NCBI RefSeq assembly: GCF_001269655.1
Contig: NZ_LHVE01000009.1
Coordinates: 496,001-560,000 of the forward strand
Direction of reading: 5' to 3'
Origin: Pseudomonas thivervalensis
GTDB taxonomy: Bacteria > Pseudomonadota > Gammaproteobacteria > Pseudomonadales > Pseudomonadaceae
DNA: 64,000 nucleotides
This document shows, one piece after another, positions 9,287 to 18,550 of the stretch (position 1 is its first letter; the number at the start of each line of letters is the position of its first letter). A program made the translations under genes and the position numbers. Below the pieces are notes generated by a model. That model was not told the origin of the DNA and did no database searches. It was given only the letters and a program-made list of their open reading frames with translations.

Positions 9287-10789
9287 CTACAGCCAGTACG
9301 TCACCGCATACCACCCCAAGCCACCCATCACCACGGTGTAGGGCAGGGCCATCCAGACCATCCGGCCATAGGACAGGCGAATCAGCGGTGCAATCGCCGA
9401 GGTCAACAGGAACAGGAAAGCCGCCTGGCCGTTCGGTGTGGCGACGCTCGGCAGGTTGGTACCGGTGTTGATGGCCACTGCCAGGGTCTCGAACTGTTCG
9501 CGGCTGAGGTGACCGGAGACGAAGGCCTGCTTGACCTCGGTGATGTAGATGGTCGCTACGAACACGTTGTCGCTGATGGCCGAGAGCAGGCCGTTGGCAA
9601 TGAAGAGCATGCCGGGCTGCTGGTCGGCGGGCAGGGCCAGGACCCACTGGATCAGCGGCGTGAACAACTGCTGGTCGTGAATGACCGCCACCACCGCAAA
9701 GAACACCACCAACAGCGACGTGAACGGCATGGCGTCCTTGAACGCATTGCCCAGCCGATGTTCGTCGGTGATGCCGGTGAAGGCGGTAATCAACACAATG
9801 ATCATCAAGCCGATCAGACCAACTTCGGCAAGGTGCAGGGCCAGGCAGACGATCAGGATCAGCGCGGCAAGGCCCTGGACGATCAGGGCCGCGCGTTGAC
9901 GTGCGGTGCGTTCGCGATTGTCCTGCTCGGCGTAATCGGCCAGCACGGCGCGTACGTTGTCCGGCAACAGCGTGCCATAACCGAACCAGCGCAGCTTCTC
10001 TAGCGCCACACAAGTCACCAGCCCGGCCACCAGCACCGGCAGTGACACTGGCGCGACTTTCAGGAAAAACTCGGCGAAATGCCAGCCCATTTCATGGCCG
10101 ATCAACAGGTTCTGCGGTTCGCCCACCAAGGTGCAGACACCGCCCAGCGCTGTGCCCACGGCACCATGCATCAGCAGGCTGCGCAGGAATGCCCGGAACT
10201 GTTCCAGGTCGCCATGGTGCAGCGACGGCAGGTCGTGGTCTTCATCGACGCTGCTGTCCTGGCGCGGATCATTACCCGATGCCACCCGGTGGTACACCGA
10301 ATAAAAGCCCACGGCGGCGCTGATGATCACTGCCGTGACGGTCAAGGCATCGAGGAAGGCCGACAGGAACGCGGAAAGAAAGCAGAACATCAAGGCGAGG
10401 ATGGCCTTGGAGCGCACGCCCAGCAGCAGGCGTGAGAACAGGAACAGCAGCAGGTCCTTCATGAAATAGATCCCGGCCACCATGAACATCAGCAGCAAGA
10501 TGACCGGGAAGTTATGCAGCAGTTCGTCGTAGAGCGCCTTGGGCGTGGTCATGCCCAGCGCCAGGGCTTCGACCAGCAGCAAGCCGCCGGGCATCAGCGG
10601 GTAGCATTTAAGGGCCATGGCCAGGGTGAAGATGAATTCCAGCACCAGCATCCAGCCAGCAACGACCGGGCCCAGTGTCCATAGCACCACGGCATTGAGG
10701 ACCAGGAAGGTGATGATGCACGCTTTGTACCAGCGCGGGGAATGCCCCAGAAAGTTATGCGCGAAAGCCTGAGCCATTGAACCGGACAT
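9287..10789 (-). CDS. nhaB: Na+/H+ antiporter NhaB
   Basis: A 500-residue inner-membrane protein that exports Na+ in exchange for protons. The start [18 protein letters not shown] is typical of NhaB, as is the ~500-residue length. Multiple hydrophobic spans are seen, including [20 protein letters not shown] and [19 protein letters not shown], which is highly conserved in NhaB. A strong ribosome site (AAAAGGAG) lies before the ATG. The gene appears to be a single transcription unit. Confidence 0.95.
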   Translation of the reverse strand: MSGSMAQAFAHNFLGHSPRWYKACIITFLVLNAVVLWTLGPVVAGWMLVLEFIFTLAMALKCYPLMPGGLLLVEALALGMTTPKALYDELLHNFPVILLLMFMVAGIYFMKDLLLFLFSRLLLGVRSKAILALMFCFLSAFLSAFLDALTVTAVIISAAVGFYSVYHRVASGNDPRQDSSVDEDHDLPSLHHGDLEQFRAFLRSLLMHGAVGTALGGVCTLVGEPQNLLIGHEMGWHFAEFFLKVAPVSLPVLVAGLVTCVALEKLRWFGYGTLLPDNVRAVLADYAEQDNRERTARQRAALIVQGLAALILIVCLALHLAEVGLIGLMIIVLITAFTGITDEHRLGNAFKDAMPFTSLLVVFFAVVAVIHDQQLFTPLIQWVLALPADQQPGMLFIANGLLSAISDNVFVATIYITEVKQAFVSGHLSREQFETLAVAINTGTNLPSVATPNGQAAFLFLLTSAIAPLIRLSYGRMVWMALPYTVVMGGLGWYAVTYWL

Positions 10790-10883
10790 CGGCTGCTCCT
10801 TTTAGTTAGAAGCGCGCAACTTGCCGTAAGAAATGAGGAATATCAAGCGTAGGATGAATACCGGTCGCCCGCGACAATCTGAC

Positions 10884-12173
10884 TCAGCCCCAATACCGCG
10901 CAACCACCGCCCGATAATGCCCCTGGAGCGAGTAGCCGCCCACCAGGATTTTGCCGTCAGCCTGCACCGCCAAGGCGGTGGCGGTGTCGAGGCTGTAGCC
11001 GAGTCGCGTGCGAACCCAGCCCTTGCCCTGGCCGAAATCCGGGTCGAGGCTGGCATCCGGCAAATGCCGGGCAAGCACGAAGTCGGCCTCGATACCGCCA
11101 ATGGTGGCACCGGCGGTCACCAGCTTGCCGTCCGGTTGAATCTGGGCCGCGGTCCACTGGCTGGCGTTGCGCCCGATCGCCATGAGTTGGCACTGGCCCT
11201 GATTGCAGTGCCGATCCGGCGTGCCGTCCGGACGCACTTTCAGGGACAGGCTATGCATCGGATCGCGGCTGCTGCCGAAGGCCTGCAGATATCCGTTCGC
11301 ATCCTCAACGATTTGGCTGACCATCGCGCTGTGACCCTGGGCCAGGATGGACAGGAAACCTTCTTCGCCGAAGCTGTCATCGAGCCTGCCGCTGCTGTCA
11401 TAGCGGGCGATCAAGCCATGCTGGGGCAGGTCGATGGCGCCACCGACGACAATATGACCGTCAGCCTGGAGCGTCAGGCAGCCGAGCCAGGTATTTTTCA
11501 ACAAGCGTCGTACCATCACGAAACCGCGACCGTTGAACGAGGTGTCCAGGGCCCCGTCCGGCAGGAGTCGGATCAGTACGCCGACATGGTCGGACAATTG
11601 GTAATGATGGTTGGCGAGCAGAAGGATCCGGCCATCGGCCTGCACTTGCATGTCACAGGCTTCGAGGCCTGGCACGCCGGGCGGCAGCCAGGGATCACGC
11701 AGGCCTTGGGAAAGATTGCCGCACAGCCGGATGATGTGCCGGCCGGCGTTGCCGAAGCTCTGGGCGGCACGGCCCTGTGGATCGAACAGCGCGAGGGCGG
11801 GAAGGGTGTTCTCGGTATTTTCGTAATGCAGGCCGGAGAGCAGGACATGCCCGTCGGGCAGTTCGATCACCTTGCCCGCCGTGGCTTCGAAGCCGTGTTC
11901 GAATGCGCCGATCACACAGCCGCGGGTGCCAAAACCGGGGTCGGTCGAACCGTCGTGGTTGAGTCGCGCCAGCCCGAACCGACTGCCATCGGGCGTCTCG
12001 ATCCGGGCTGCCACCAGGATTCGTCCAGCACGATCGAGGGTCAATCCGGTGATCAGGCTCGAGGTGCTGCCTTCGAAATGAACCCAGGCTTTGCCGTTGG
12101 CGGCAAAGCCTGGGTCAAGTTGCCCGGGGTGGGCCATGGCCTTGGGGAGCACGAACGCGAACTGGTTGAGCAT
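10884..12173 (-). CDS. Delta-60 repeat protein
   Basis: A 429-residue protein made of repeated beta units of the delta-60 type (T-D-x-x-F-G-x-x-G followed by QxDGKILVGG). Copies include QLDPGFAANGKAWVHF, STDPGFGTRGCVIGAF, ALDTSFNGRGFVMV, RLDDSFGEEGFLSI and SLDPDFGQGKGWVRT, and the paired IQPDGKLVTAG and VQADGKILVGG. Such repeats are expected to build a beta-propeller-like fold. No signal peptide or membrane span is visible. The ATG at 12173 follows AAGGAGAGG; a longer upstream reading frame is unlikely. The function is unknown; relatives are often surface or secreted proteins, but this one has no obvious export signal. Confidence 0.8.
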   Translation of the reverse strand: MLNQFAFVLPKAMAHPGQLDPGFAANGKAWVHFEGSTSSLITGLTLDRAGRILVAARIETPDGSRFGLARLNHDGSTDPGFGTRGCVIGAFEHGFEATAGKVIELPDGHVLLSGLHYENTENTLPALALFDPQGRAAQSFGNAGRHIIRLCGNLSQGLRDPWLPPGVPGLEACDMQVQADGRILLLANHHYQLSDHVGVLIRLLPDGALDTSFNGRGFVMVRRLLKNTWLGCLTLQADGHIVVGGAIDLPQHGLIARYDSSGRLDDSFGEEGFLSILAQGHSAMVSQIVEDANGYLQAFGSSRDPMHSLSLKVRPDGTPDRHCNQGQCQLMAIGRNASQWTAAQIQPDGKLVTAGATIGGIEADFVLARHLPDASLDPDFGQGKGWVRTRLGYSLDTATALAVQADGKILVGGYSLQGHYRAVVARYWG

Positions 12174-12323
12174 GCCTGCCTCTCCTTGCGTGTCGACCGG
12201 CCCGGAAGGGCGACGACTGCATGATGGCAACATTCAATCCCTGAATGTGACAATGCACAACTGTCAGGCTTTACAGTTACAGAGGCGATGCGTGCCATAA
12301 CGATGGCTTTGCAACCCAATGCC

Positions 12324-12347
12324 AAGCCTGCAATCGATAACAGGCTT
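12324..12347. terminator. Candidate hairpin terminator (weak)
   Basis: AAGCCTG and CAGGCTT form a 7-base stem with a 10-base loop just downstream of the reverse-strand small gene ending at 12359. No clear T-run follows, so a rho-independent terminator is only possible. Confidence 0.3.
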
Positions 12348-12358
12348 TATCGGCGGGT

Positions 12359-12625
12359 TTATTCAGGCATCGACCAAGACTGCAATGTGTAGCCTTCCTG
12401 GCTCAATTCGGCACGGGCCTGTTTCAACAGATCGGCCAGTTGGACCGGGTCGGTGTAGGCGCTGCTTGGAATCTGAGTGCGGCCAATGTGGGTATTGGTG
12501 CGGTCAATGACGGTCAGGCTAAGTTCGCCGTTACCGTCTTGTGGAGCCCAGGCCACGCATTGGAAAGGACGGAATGCGCGGTCGGCAATCAAAAGAGCTT
12601 CGTTGATACGGAGCGGGGCGTTCAT
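12359..12625 (-). CDS. Hypothetical protein, 88 residues
   Basis: A small soluble protein starting MNAPLRINEALLIADRAF. It contains QCVAWAPQDGNGELSLTVID, GRTQIPSSAYTDPVQLADLL and a C-terminal helix ending in LQSWSMPE. No membrane segment or known motif was recognised. AAGAGAA lies before the ATG, and base composition and codon use match the neighbours, which supports a real gene. It is divergent from the sigma-54 activator gene at 12967 across a 341-base gap. Confidence 0.7.
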   Translation of the reverse strand: MNAPLRINEALLIADRAFRPFQCVAWAPQDGNGELSLTVIDRTNTHIGRTQIPSSAYTDPVQLADLLKQARAELSQEGYTLQSWSMPE

Positions 12626-12966
12626 GGCGTTTTCTCTTCAGTGTGCCCAAACAAATGATGTGCCGTCGGTTGGGCGTACCGTGCGGCTGGTTACTTGTAC
12701 TGATGTCCCGAACCCGCAGGCGGGTCACACATTATTTAAATAAATTTCGATTTTCTTTCAGACCAGGCTTTTGGACTTTTGTTTGAAAGCGCCCTGAAAG
12801 AAAACGGACTAAGACAACTAACGAAACGCTCGCTTATAACCAGTTTCACGCGATCTCGATAATCAATTGATACAAGGGCGCGTCAACTTCTTGCTACTGT
12901 TACATGCAGGTTTGCCAAACGACTGTTTCTAATCATATTTCCTTATTTTGGCGCCAAGGATCAGTC
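12626..12966. promoter_or_regulatory. AT-rich divergent intergenic region with long inverted repeat
   Basis: This 341-base gap separates a small hypothetical gene from the sigma-54 activator gene and is clearly richer in A+T than its surroundings. It holds a perfect 11-base inverted repeat, TTTTCTTTCAG at 12751-12761 and CTGAAAGAAAA at 12794-12804, and a compact palindrome ACCCGC-AG-GCGGGT at 12712-12725. Both are candidate operators. No confident -35/-10 pair was identified. Confidence 0.45.
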
Positions 12967-14292
12967 ATGATCGAAGCCAGTACGTCACGTCGTCTGCTCG
13001 TCGTTGATCCCTGCGACGATTGTCATCGCCTGTTGCCAGGGCTGCGCACCATTGGTTGGGATGTGGACAGTTGCGCCCTCGAACACGCCGGCGATCGGAC
13101 TTGTGACGTCGGTCTGTTGCGCTTGCAACCTTTTCATCTGGAGCGCCCGGAAGCCGTCAAGGAGTTGATCAGCCGCAGCGGCACCGAGTGGATCGCGGTG
13201 CTCAGCCAGGAAGTCTTGCGTCTGCAAAACGTCGGTGATTTTGTCTGCGAATGGTTTTTCGACTTCCATACCTTGCCCTTCGACGTGTCCAGGGTCCAAG
13301 TGACACTGGGCCGGGCATTCGGCATGGCGCGCCTGCGAGGGCAGGGCTCGATTCACATCGACCAGCCCGAACATGAACTGTTGGGCGACAGCAAGCCGAT
13401 TCGCGAACTGCGCAAGTTGTTGAGCAAGTTGGCGCCGGCCGAGTCGCCAGTGTTGATTCGCGGCGAGAGCGGCACCGGCAAGGAACTGGTGGCGCGCACT
13501 CTGCATTGCCAGTCGCACCGGCGTAACAAGCCGTTCATCGCCATCAACTGTGGGGCGATTCCGGAACACTTGATCCAGTCCGAATTGTTCGGTCATGAGA
13601 AAGGCGCGTTCACCGGCGCTCACCAACGCAAGATCGGACGGATCGAGGCGGCCCACGGTGGCACGCTGTTTCTCGATGAAATTGGCGACCTGCCGTTGGA
13701 GTTGCAGGCCAACCTGCTGCGCTTCCTCCAGGAAAAGCACATCGAGCGGGTCGGTGGCAGCCAGCCGATTGCCGTCGATGTACGAGTCTTGGCGGCCACC
13801 CATGTGGACCTTGAGGCGGCCATTGAGCACAAGCGATTTCGCGAGGACCTGTATTACCGCTTGAACGTGTTGCAGGTGGTCATGGCACCGCTGCGCGAAC
13901 GCCATGGCGACCTGGCGATGCTGGCCAGCCACTTTTCCCACTTCTACAGCCAGGAAACCGGTCGCCGCCCCCGTAGCTTCAGCGACGATGCCTTGGTGGC
14001 GATGGGCATGCACGACTGGCCTGGCAATGTGCGGGAGCTGGCCAACCGCGTCCGTCGCGGGTTGGTGCTGGCCGAAGGGCGCCAGATCGAAGCCCGCGAC
14101 CTTGGCCTGGCGAGCCAGCAGGGTGTCGCGGCACCGATGGGCACGCTGGAAGATTACAAGACCCGCGCCGAGCGCCAGGCCCTGAGCGATGTGCTCAACC
14201 GGCACAGCGACAACCTGAGCGTGGCCGCCCGGGTGCTGGGCGTGTCCCGGCCGACGTTCTATCGTCTGCTGCACAAGCATCAGATCCGCTGA
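12967..14292 (+). CDS. Sigma-54 dependent activator (VpsR/FleQ-like)
   Basis: A 441-residue bacterial enhancer-binding protein. The N-terminal ~130 residues (RRLLVVDPCDDCHRLLPGLR) resemble a receiver or VpsR-type domain. The AAA+ domain has Walker A GESGTGKELVARTLH, the sigma-54 contact loop GAFTGA and Walker B GGTLFLDEIGDLPLELQANL. A Fis-type helix-turn-helix ends the protein (NLSVAARVLGVSRPTFYRLL). The ATG at 12967 follows AAGGATCAGTC. It converges on the fap operon, whose upstream region shows a -24/-12 element and two palindromes, so I infer it activates fap. The direct evidence is only position and promoter class. Confidence 0.88.
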   Translation: MIEASTSRRLLVVDPCDDCHRLLPGLRTIGWDVDSCALEHAGDRTCDVGLLRLQPFHLERPEAVKELISRSGTEWIAVLSQEVLRLQNVGDFVCEWFFDFHTLPFDVSRVQVTLGRAFGMARLRGQGSIHIDQPEHELLGDSKPIRELRKLLSKLAPAESPVLIRGESGTGKELVARTLHCQSHRRNKPFIAINCGAIPEHLIQSELFGHEKGAFTGAHQRKIGRIEAAHGGTLFLDEIGDLPLELQANLLRFLQEKHIERVGGSQPIAVDVRVLAATHVDLEAAIEHKRFREDLYYRLNVLQVVMAPLRERHGDLAMLASHFSHFYSQETGRRPRSFSDDALVAMGMHDWPGNVRELANRVRRGLVLAEGRQIEARDLGLASQQGVAAPMGTLEDYKTRAERQALSDVLNRHSDNLSVAARVLGVSRPTFYRLLHKHQIR

Positions 14293-14311
14293 CTAAAACC
14301 TGCGCAAAAAA

Positions 14312-14403
14312 CTGTGGGAGCGAGCTTGCTCGCGATAGCGGTCTTTCATTCAACATCCATGTTGACTAGAAGGGCCTCATCGCGAGCAAGCTCGCTCCCA
14401 CAG
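14312..14403. repeat. REP-like inverted repeat between convergent genes
   Basis: CTGTGGGAGCGAGCTTGCTC on the left and its complement on the right form long complementary arms of a second REP class. It lies in the 161-base gap between the convergent sigma-54 activator and fapF, where it could also act as a bidirectional transcription stop. Confidence 0.88.
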
Positions 14404-14453
14404 GGATTTGTGGTGCTTTTGGGATAGGTGTCCTTCACATATCCCTGAGAGTG

Positions 14454-15734
14454 TCAGAAGTAGTATGGGAATTTCAGGCTAAAGGTGAAGTCCGGCGCAT
14501 CGTCGGTCAGCCCGATGGACAGGTTGGGCACGATGGTCAGGTTATCGGACGCGGCAACCGTCATGCCGATATTGAAGTAGCCCGCGTTGGCGTCGCTGGA
14601 GGTCACCGACTCCCAGTCGCCACCGTCCTGTTTGAGCTTGCTTTTCTTCTGGATCAGGTCGGAGACCGAGAACGACATGCTCATCTTCTCGTTCAAGGCG
14701 AAGGCAATGCCTGCGCCGATCTGGAAGCTGTCGCCGATGCGCACCTTGCCCGGCACCTTCTGGTTGACCGTCGAGCTGATGTCGTCGAACGATTCTTCGA
14801 GATTATGGGTGTAGGAAAGGGTGCCGAACAGGACGGCTGGATCGAACGTCTTGACCAGTGAGAGCCCGGGGGTGATCGACCAGACGCCGTTGCCGGTGGG
14901 CAGGTCGTCCGGCACGAACAGGTTGGTGTTGGCCTGGGATTGGCGCAGCTTGATACCGAACGGGTCCTTGCCGGTGGGGGCCTTGACCCGCAGGGTGACC
15001 ACCGCGTCCGGAGAGTTGATCGACTCATCCATGAATTTGTAGGCGACGCCGAAGTTGACGTCGCCGATGGTCGGGTCGCGGGTCACGGTTTCTTCGCTGG
15101 TGACCCCGGCCGCGCCATTGTTCGCGCCGCCTGACTGGTACGTGGATTCGCGGTAGACCACCGGTACGTTGAGGTCGAACTGCCAGCGATTGTCGAAGTT
15201 GTAACGGCCGGTGAGGTCCAGCGTCCAGGTGTCGGCCTTGATCCGGTCGAGGTTGATGTTGCCCAGGAAAATCGAATCCAGGGCCAGGAAGCCGTTGAGG
15301 ATCAGTTGCCGCGTGTCGTAGCGCGAATAGGTCACGCCGGTCTCGAAACTGAACTTGCCGCCGCCAAAGAAGCCGCTGGCCTCGTCATAGAGGTTGGAGA
15401 CACTTTGGGCCGGCTGGGAATCGTCGGCCAGGGATTGCCCATAGCCGCTGCCGCCCGCCGTTGTTGCAGCACCGCCGGCGGTCTGGTTGCCTTTCATGTC
15501 GGCCGGGGATTTGGCCAGGCGCTTGGGCGGCGGCGCGGCGGGTTGGTCCTCGACCTGGCGAACCCGCTGTTCGAGCACCGCCAGGGCCTTTTGCTGGACC
15601 TCGTATCGTTGCTTGAGCTCGAGAAGCTCCTGTTTCAGGGCTTCTATTTCGGCATCCGGCGCCGCCTGCAACACGGCCGCCGGGAACAACGTGCTTAAAC
15701 ACATCACAGCGCGCAACGATACGGATCGATACAT
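14454..15734 (-). CDS. fapF: Fap amyloid outer-membrane pore FapF
   Basis: The outer-membrane channel through which FapB and FapC subunits reach the surface. The 426-residue protein has a signal peptide (about 1-24, ending VLQA), a coiled coil at about 27-62 ([20 protein letters not shown] and on), a flexible Pro/Gly/Ala linker, then a beta-barrel from about 135 to the terminal [11 protein letters not shown], whose last residue is phenylalanine as in many outer-membrane barrels. This coiled-coil plus barrel plan is that of FapF. It is the last gene of fapABCDEF, 46 bases after fapE. Confidence 0.93.
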   Translation of the reverse strand: MYRSVSLRAVMCLSTLFPAAVLQAAPDAEIEALKQELLELKQRYEVQQKALAVLEQRVRQVEDQPAAPPPKRLAKSPADMKGNQTAGGAATTAGGSGYGQSLADDSQPAQSVSNLYDEASGFFGGGKFSFETGVTYSRYDTRQLILNGFLALDSIFLGNINLDRIKADTWTLDLTGRYNFDNRWQFDLNVPVVYRESTYQSGGANNGAAGVTSEETVTRDPTIGDVNFGVAYKFMDESINSPDAVVTLRVKAPTGKDPFGIKLRQSQANTNLFVPDDLPTGNGVWSITPGLSLVKTFDPAVLFGTLSYTHNLEESFDDISSTVNQKVPGKVRIGDSFQIGAGIAFALNEKMSMSFSVSDLIQKKSKLKQDGGDWESVTSSDANAGYFNIGMTVAASDNLTIVPNLSIGLTDDAPDFTFSLKFPYYF

Positions 15735-15780
15735 GAAATATGCCGTCCCTATTTGCCCAATGATCGGAAATCAGCGTAGA

Positions 15781-16527
15781 TCAATATCCGAGGTTTCGAA
15801 GACCGCGTAGTTGGGTCAGGTTGCAGTCCAATGCCCCGGCACTGGGGCCGTTATTGTTCAGCACCACGTTGAGCTGCGTCAGGTTGTTGACCAGGTTGCT
15901 ATTGCCCAGCAGGCGGGTGTTCTGCAGCAAGCCGCCCTGGGCCACTTGTTGCAAGGTGCCGCCCTGATTGTGGCTGGCCTGGATCGCCATTTGCACGCCG
16001 TTGCCGGTGGCAGTGACCGCGACGCTGCCGGCGGCGTTGCTGCCGCTGATGGTCTGGCCTTTGGTCAACAGTTGGCCTTGCGAGGGGACAAGCGCCGGCG
16101 CCTGGTTGCTCTCCTTCACGTTGATGTTGACGTTGTTGTAGGCGATGTTGCCGTCGCCGGCGGCACGCACGCTCTGGGTCACGCCCTGGCTCGTGCCGAG
16201 GCCGGCGCCACCGGTAATGTTGCCGCTGCCCTGTTCCGGGACGCTGCCGTTACCGGTTTGCTTGACGGTGGAGACATAGAACTCGGGTTTGACGGTGGCG
16301 GCTTGGATTTGCATCGTGCTGGTGGCGCCGATCAGGTCGCCGCTGGCGTTGCGCCAGGTACTGCTCATGACGATGCCGAAGCTGATGACGCGCCCGGGCA
16401 TGACATAACGACCACGCAGCTCGGCGAGCTCCTGGTCCTTGACTTCGATGGGTTTGAAGCCGGCATGGGCATAGCCCGAGGCAGTCGCGAGCAGGCAGGC
16501 CAGCGACAGCCAGTGTGAGGTTTTCAT
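15781..16527 (-). CDS. fapE: Fap amyloid accessory protein FapE
   Basis: A 248-residue secreted protein, minor fibril component or export factor in the Fap system. It has a signal peptide (about 1-22, ending GYAHA). The middle is rich in Gly/Asn/Ser/Gln. The C-terminal half has FapC-like periodic stretches (NGVQMAIQASHNQGGTLQQV, NSNLVNNLTQLNVVLNNNG). A single cysteine lies near the end (ALDCNLTQL), whereas FapC ends in a C-x-x-C. Its position between fapD and fapF and its length fit FapE. Confidence 0.9.
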   Translation of the reverse strand: MKTSHWLSLACLLATASGYAHAGFKPIEVKDQELAELRGRYVMPGRVISFGIVMSSTWRNASGDLIGATSTMQIQAATVKPEFYVSTVKQTGNGSVPEQGSGNITGGAGLGTSQGVTQSVRAAGDGNIAYNNVNINVKESNQAPALVPSQGQLLTKGQTISGSNAAGSVAVTATGNGVQMAIQASHNQGGTLQQVAQGGLLQNTRLLGNSNLVNNLTQLNVVLNNNGPSAGALDCNLTQLRGLRNLGY

Positions 16528-16585
16528 GTGCTGCTCCCGGAGCGTCCTGCTCCTTGTTGTACTTATTGTTGGCAGTGGTCGGCGA

Positions 16586-17266
16586 TTAGAAAAAGTCGCT
16601 CTGTATAAAGCCGAAATCCATCAGTTCCGCATCCCTGACCGGGTTGAAACCGTCCAGCTTGTTACGGGCTGTCAGGGGTTGAGGAGGGCTGCGTAGTGCA
16701 TTGGTCTTGTCATAGCCCGGGCCGACGATCGCGAAGACGATGCCGTTCCAGCCTTTGACGAAATCATCGTGGGAATAGCGCTTGTGGCCCAGCACCGGGT
16801 CGCCGATGTAGACCCATTGCTTGTCCGCCCGCTGCAATACCACGAAGTGCTTGTAGCCGCGTATTTCCATCAGGACCACCACCGGGATCGTCACCGCTTC
16901 GAGTTTCTCCGGCGGTATCCGGTAGCCTCGGGCGCGCATGCCGATGGTTTCCACGTAACGCTTCATGTCCAGCATGGAAAAGCCCTGGGTGCGAACCAGG
17001 TCATGGTCGGCATTGACCAGCATGCCTTTGATGACGTGCTCTTCATCGACGTCAAGCCAATAGGCCTGGCGCAGCACCGTGGCCAGCGCGGCGGCGCCGC
17101 AACTGAAATCGGTTTTCTGCTCGACGATGTCGCTGAACTTGCGCTCGCGTACGCTTTGCACCGGTTTGTAGACCAGCATGCCGCCAGGCAGGGCGGCGAC
17201 CGGCATCTGCGCCGCTTCGGCCACACAGGCCAGGCAGAGCAGCAGGGAAACGGCAGTGACACGCAT
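16586..17266 (-). CDS. fapD: Fap C39-type peptidase FapD
   Basis: A periplasmic cysteine protease of the C39 family needed for Fap secretion. The protein has 226 residues from the chosen ATG with signal peptide MRVTAVSLLLCLACVAEAA. The catalytic triad is visible: Cys56 in TDFSCGAAALATVLR, His140 in GYKHFVVLQ and Asp156 in YIGDPVLG. The reading frame runs further upstream through the REP element, but that extension is REP-encoded and not plausible. The ribosome site is weak (CAGGCG region), which fits low expression of an enzyme compared with the amyloid subunits. It is separated from fapC by a REP. Confidence 0.92.
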   Translation of the reverse strand: MRVTAVSLLLCLACVAEAAQMPVAALPGGMLVYKPVQSVRERKFSDIVEQKTDFSCGAAALATVLRQAYWLDVDEEHVIKGMLVNADHDLVRTQGFSMLDMKRYVETIGMRARGYRIPPEKLEAVTIPVVVLMEIRGYKHFVVLQRADKQWVYIGDPVLGHKRYSHDDFVKGWNGIVFAIVGPGYDKTNALRSPPQPLTARNKLDGFNPVRDAELMDFGFIQSDFF

Positions 17267-17347
17267 GATCAATACGCCTGATGGACATCCGGAAAAAAAG
17301 CCCCTTTTCCAGCAGCACCCTTCGTCTAGAGCATTGAAAATGAGTCC

Positions 17348-17439
17348 GTGGCGAGGGAGCTTGCTCCCGCTGGGCTGCGGAGCGGCCCCAAGTTTTTGCG
17401 GTTGCTGCGCAACCGAGCGGGAGCAAGCTCCCTCGCCAC
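17348..17439. repeat. REP palindrome inside the fap operon
   Basis: A full REP pair (TGGCGAGGGAGCTTGCTCCC and complement) fills much of the 235-base gap between fapC and fapD. In transcript form it would fold into a large stem-loop just behind the fapC stop. Confidence 0.93.
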
Positions 17440-17501
17440 AAGATTCATCCAAACCCTAGGGGAACAGCATTGCTGTTGCCGGGGCTTCGTTTCACCCACG
17501 C

Positions 17502-18488
17502 TTACATGCAAGCCTTGCAGCCGGCCGCGATGGACAGCGAGTTGCTTTGCTGGTTGCCCACGCCCGCCGACACGTTGGCGCCGCCGTTACCGGAGAAGCC
17601 GTTCATGGAGTTGGTCATGGTGGCGTTGTTGATCACAGGGTTTTTCCAACCGTCGCGGGTCAGCACCTGCTGGGTGTTGCTGCCGGCCAGTTCGAAAGTC
17701 CCCACGGCGGAGAACTTGAACTTGTCGTCATCGTGACCGCCGCCGTAGCCACCGCCCTTGTTGCCCCAGCCGCCGTCGTCTTCGACGGTACCGGTGCCTT
17801 TGGCCTTGAACGAGCCTTCAGCGGTATAGCTGTTGGTAAGGGTGTCGGTCTTGTAGGTCCGCACGCCTTTGTTGTCCACTTCGAGGCCGGTGGAGGATTG
17901 GTTGGCCGCGGCAGAGGCCTGTGCGACACGGCCCCCGGATACGGCGATGGCCAGGTTGTTTTTCTGCTGGTTGAAGTTGCCGGCGGTCACGTTGATGCCG
18001 ATGTTGCCGGAGCCGTTGTTGCCGGCATTGGTGAGCGAGGCGTTGTTTTGCGTCGAGTTGTTCTTGACGTAGTTGTTGTTATTGACTTGTGTAGCGCTGG
18101 AGGCGGCCACAGCCGAGCCGAAGATGAAACTTTCGTCGGCGGTGGCGAGGGCGGCGGCGTTGTCTTGCTGGTTGCCGTCGCCGCCGGCAATGTTGGCGCC
18201 CATGTTGCCGTTGCTGCCATTGAGCGAGTCTTTGGCTTCAGCGGTGTTTTTGGTGGCCTGGTTGGTCACCACGTTGCCGTCGCTGTTCTGCTCATCCAGC
18301 ACTGTGGCCCCAGCGCCGGCACTGATGGAGAGGATCTGATCCAGCGTCGGCCCTTGCTGATGGCCGTTGCCGTGGCCGTGACCATTGCCATGGCCATTAT
18401 TGTTGTCGTTTCCTCCAGCCTGTGCAGCCATTGCCATGACAGCGGCGAGAGCGAAAACCAATGGTTTGAGCGCCATTGTAGGTTTCAT
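17502..18488 (-). CDS. fapC: Major functional amyloid subunit FapC
   Basis: The main fibril subunit of Fap. The 328-residue precursor has a signal peptide (about 1-24, AAVMAMAAQA), a His/Gly/Asn-rich head (GHGNGHGHGNGH at about 32-43) and three imperfect amyloid repeats at about 80-117 (NMGANIAGGDGNQQDN), 140-183 (NIGINVTAGNFNQQKNN) and 285-322 (GGANVSAGVGNQQSNS). The second linker (about 184-284) carries a Gly/Asp/Lys-rich patch. It ends in the FapC hallmark C-x-x-C (Cys324, Cys327). The ATG follows CAAGGAGAAACACC, a strong ribosome site as expected for the most abundant subunit. Confidence 0.95.
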   Translation of the reverse strand: MKPTMALKPLVFALAAVMAMAAQAGGNDNNNGHGNGHGHGNGHQQGPTLDQILSISAGAGATVLDEQNSDGNVVTNQATKNTAEAKDSLNGSNGNMGANIAGGDGNQQDNAAALATADESFIFGSAVAASSATQVNNNNYVKNNSTQNNASLTNAGNNGSGNIGINVTAGNFNQQKNNLAIAVSGGRVAQASAAANQSSTGLEVDNKGVRTYKTDTLTNSYTAEGSFKAKGTGTVEDDGGWGNKGGGYGGGHDDDKFKFSAVGTFELAGSNTQQVLTRDGWKNPVINNATMTNSMNGFSGNGGANVSAGVGNQQSNSLSIAAGCKACM

Positions 18489-18550
18489 GGTGTTTCTCCT
18501 TGCGTGTCGTTGGTTAAGTGTTGGTGCTTTCTTATGCGCACTGCGCCGGA

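Noticed and set aside
17267..17452. N-terminal extension of FapD through the REP element
   Set aside because: The extension is translated REP sequence (GACSRSVAQQPQKLG-like strings recur in other REP frames); the signal peptide begins at 17266.
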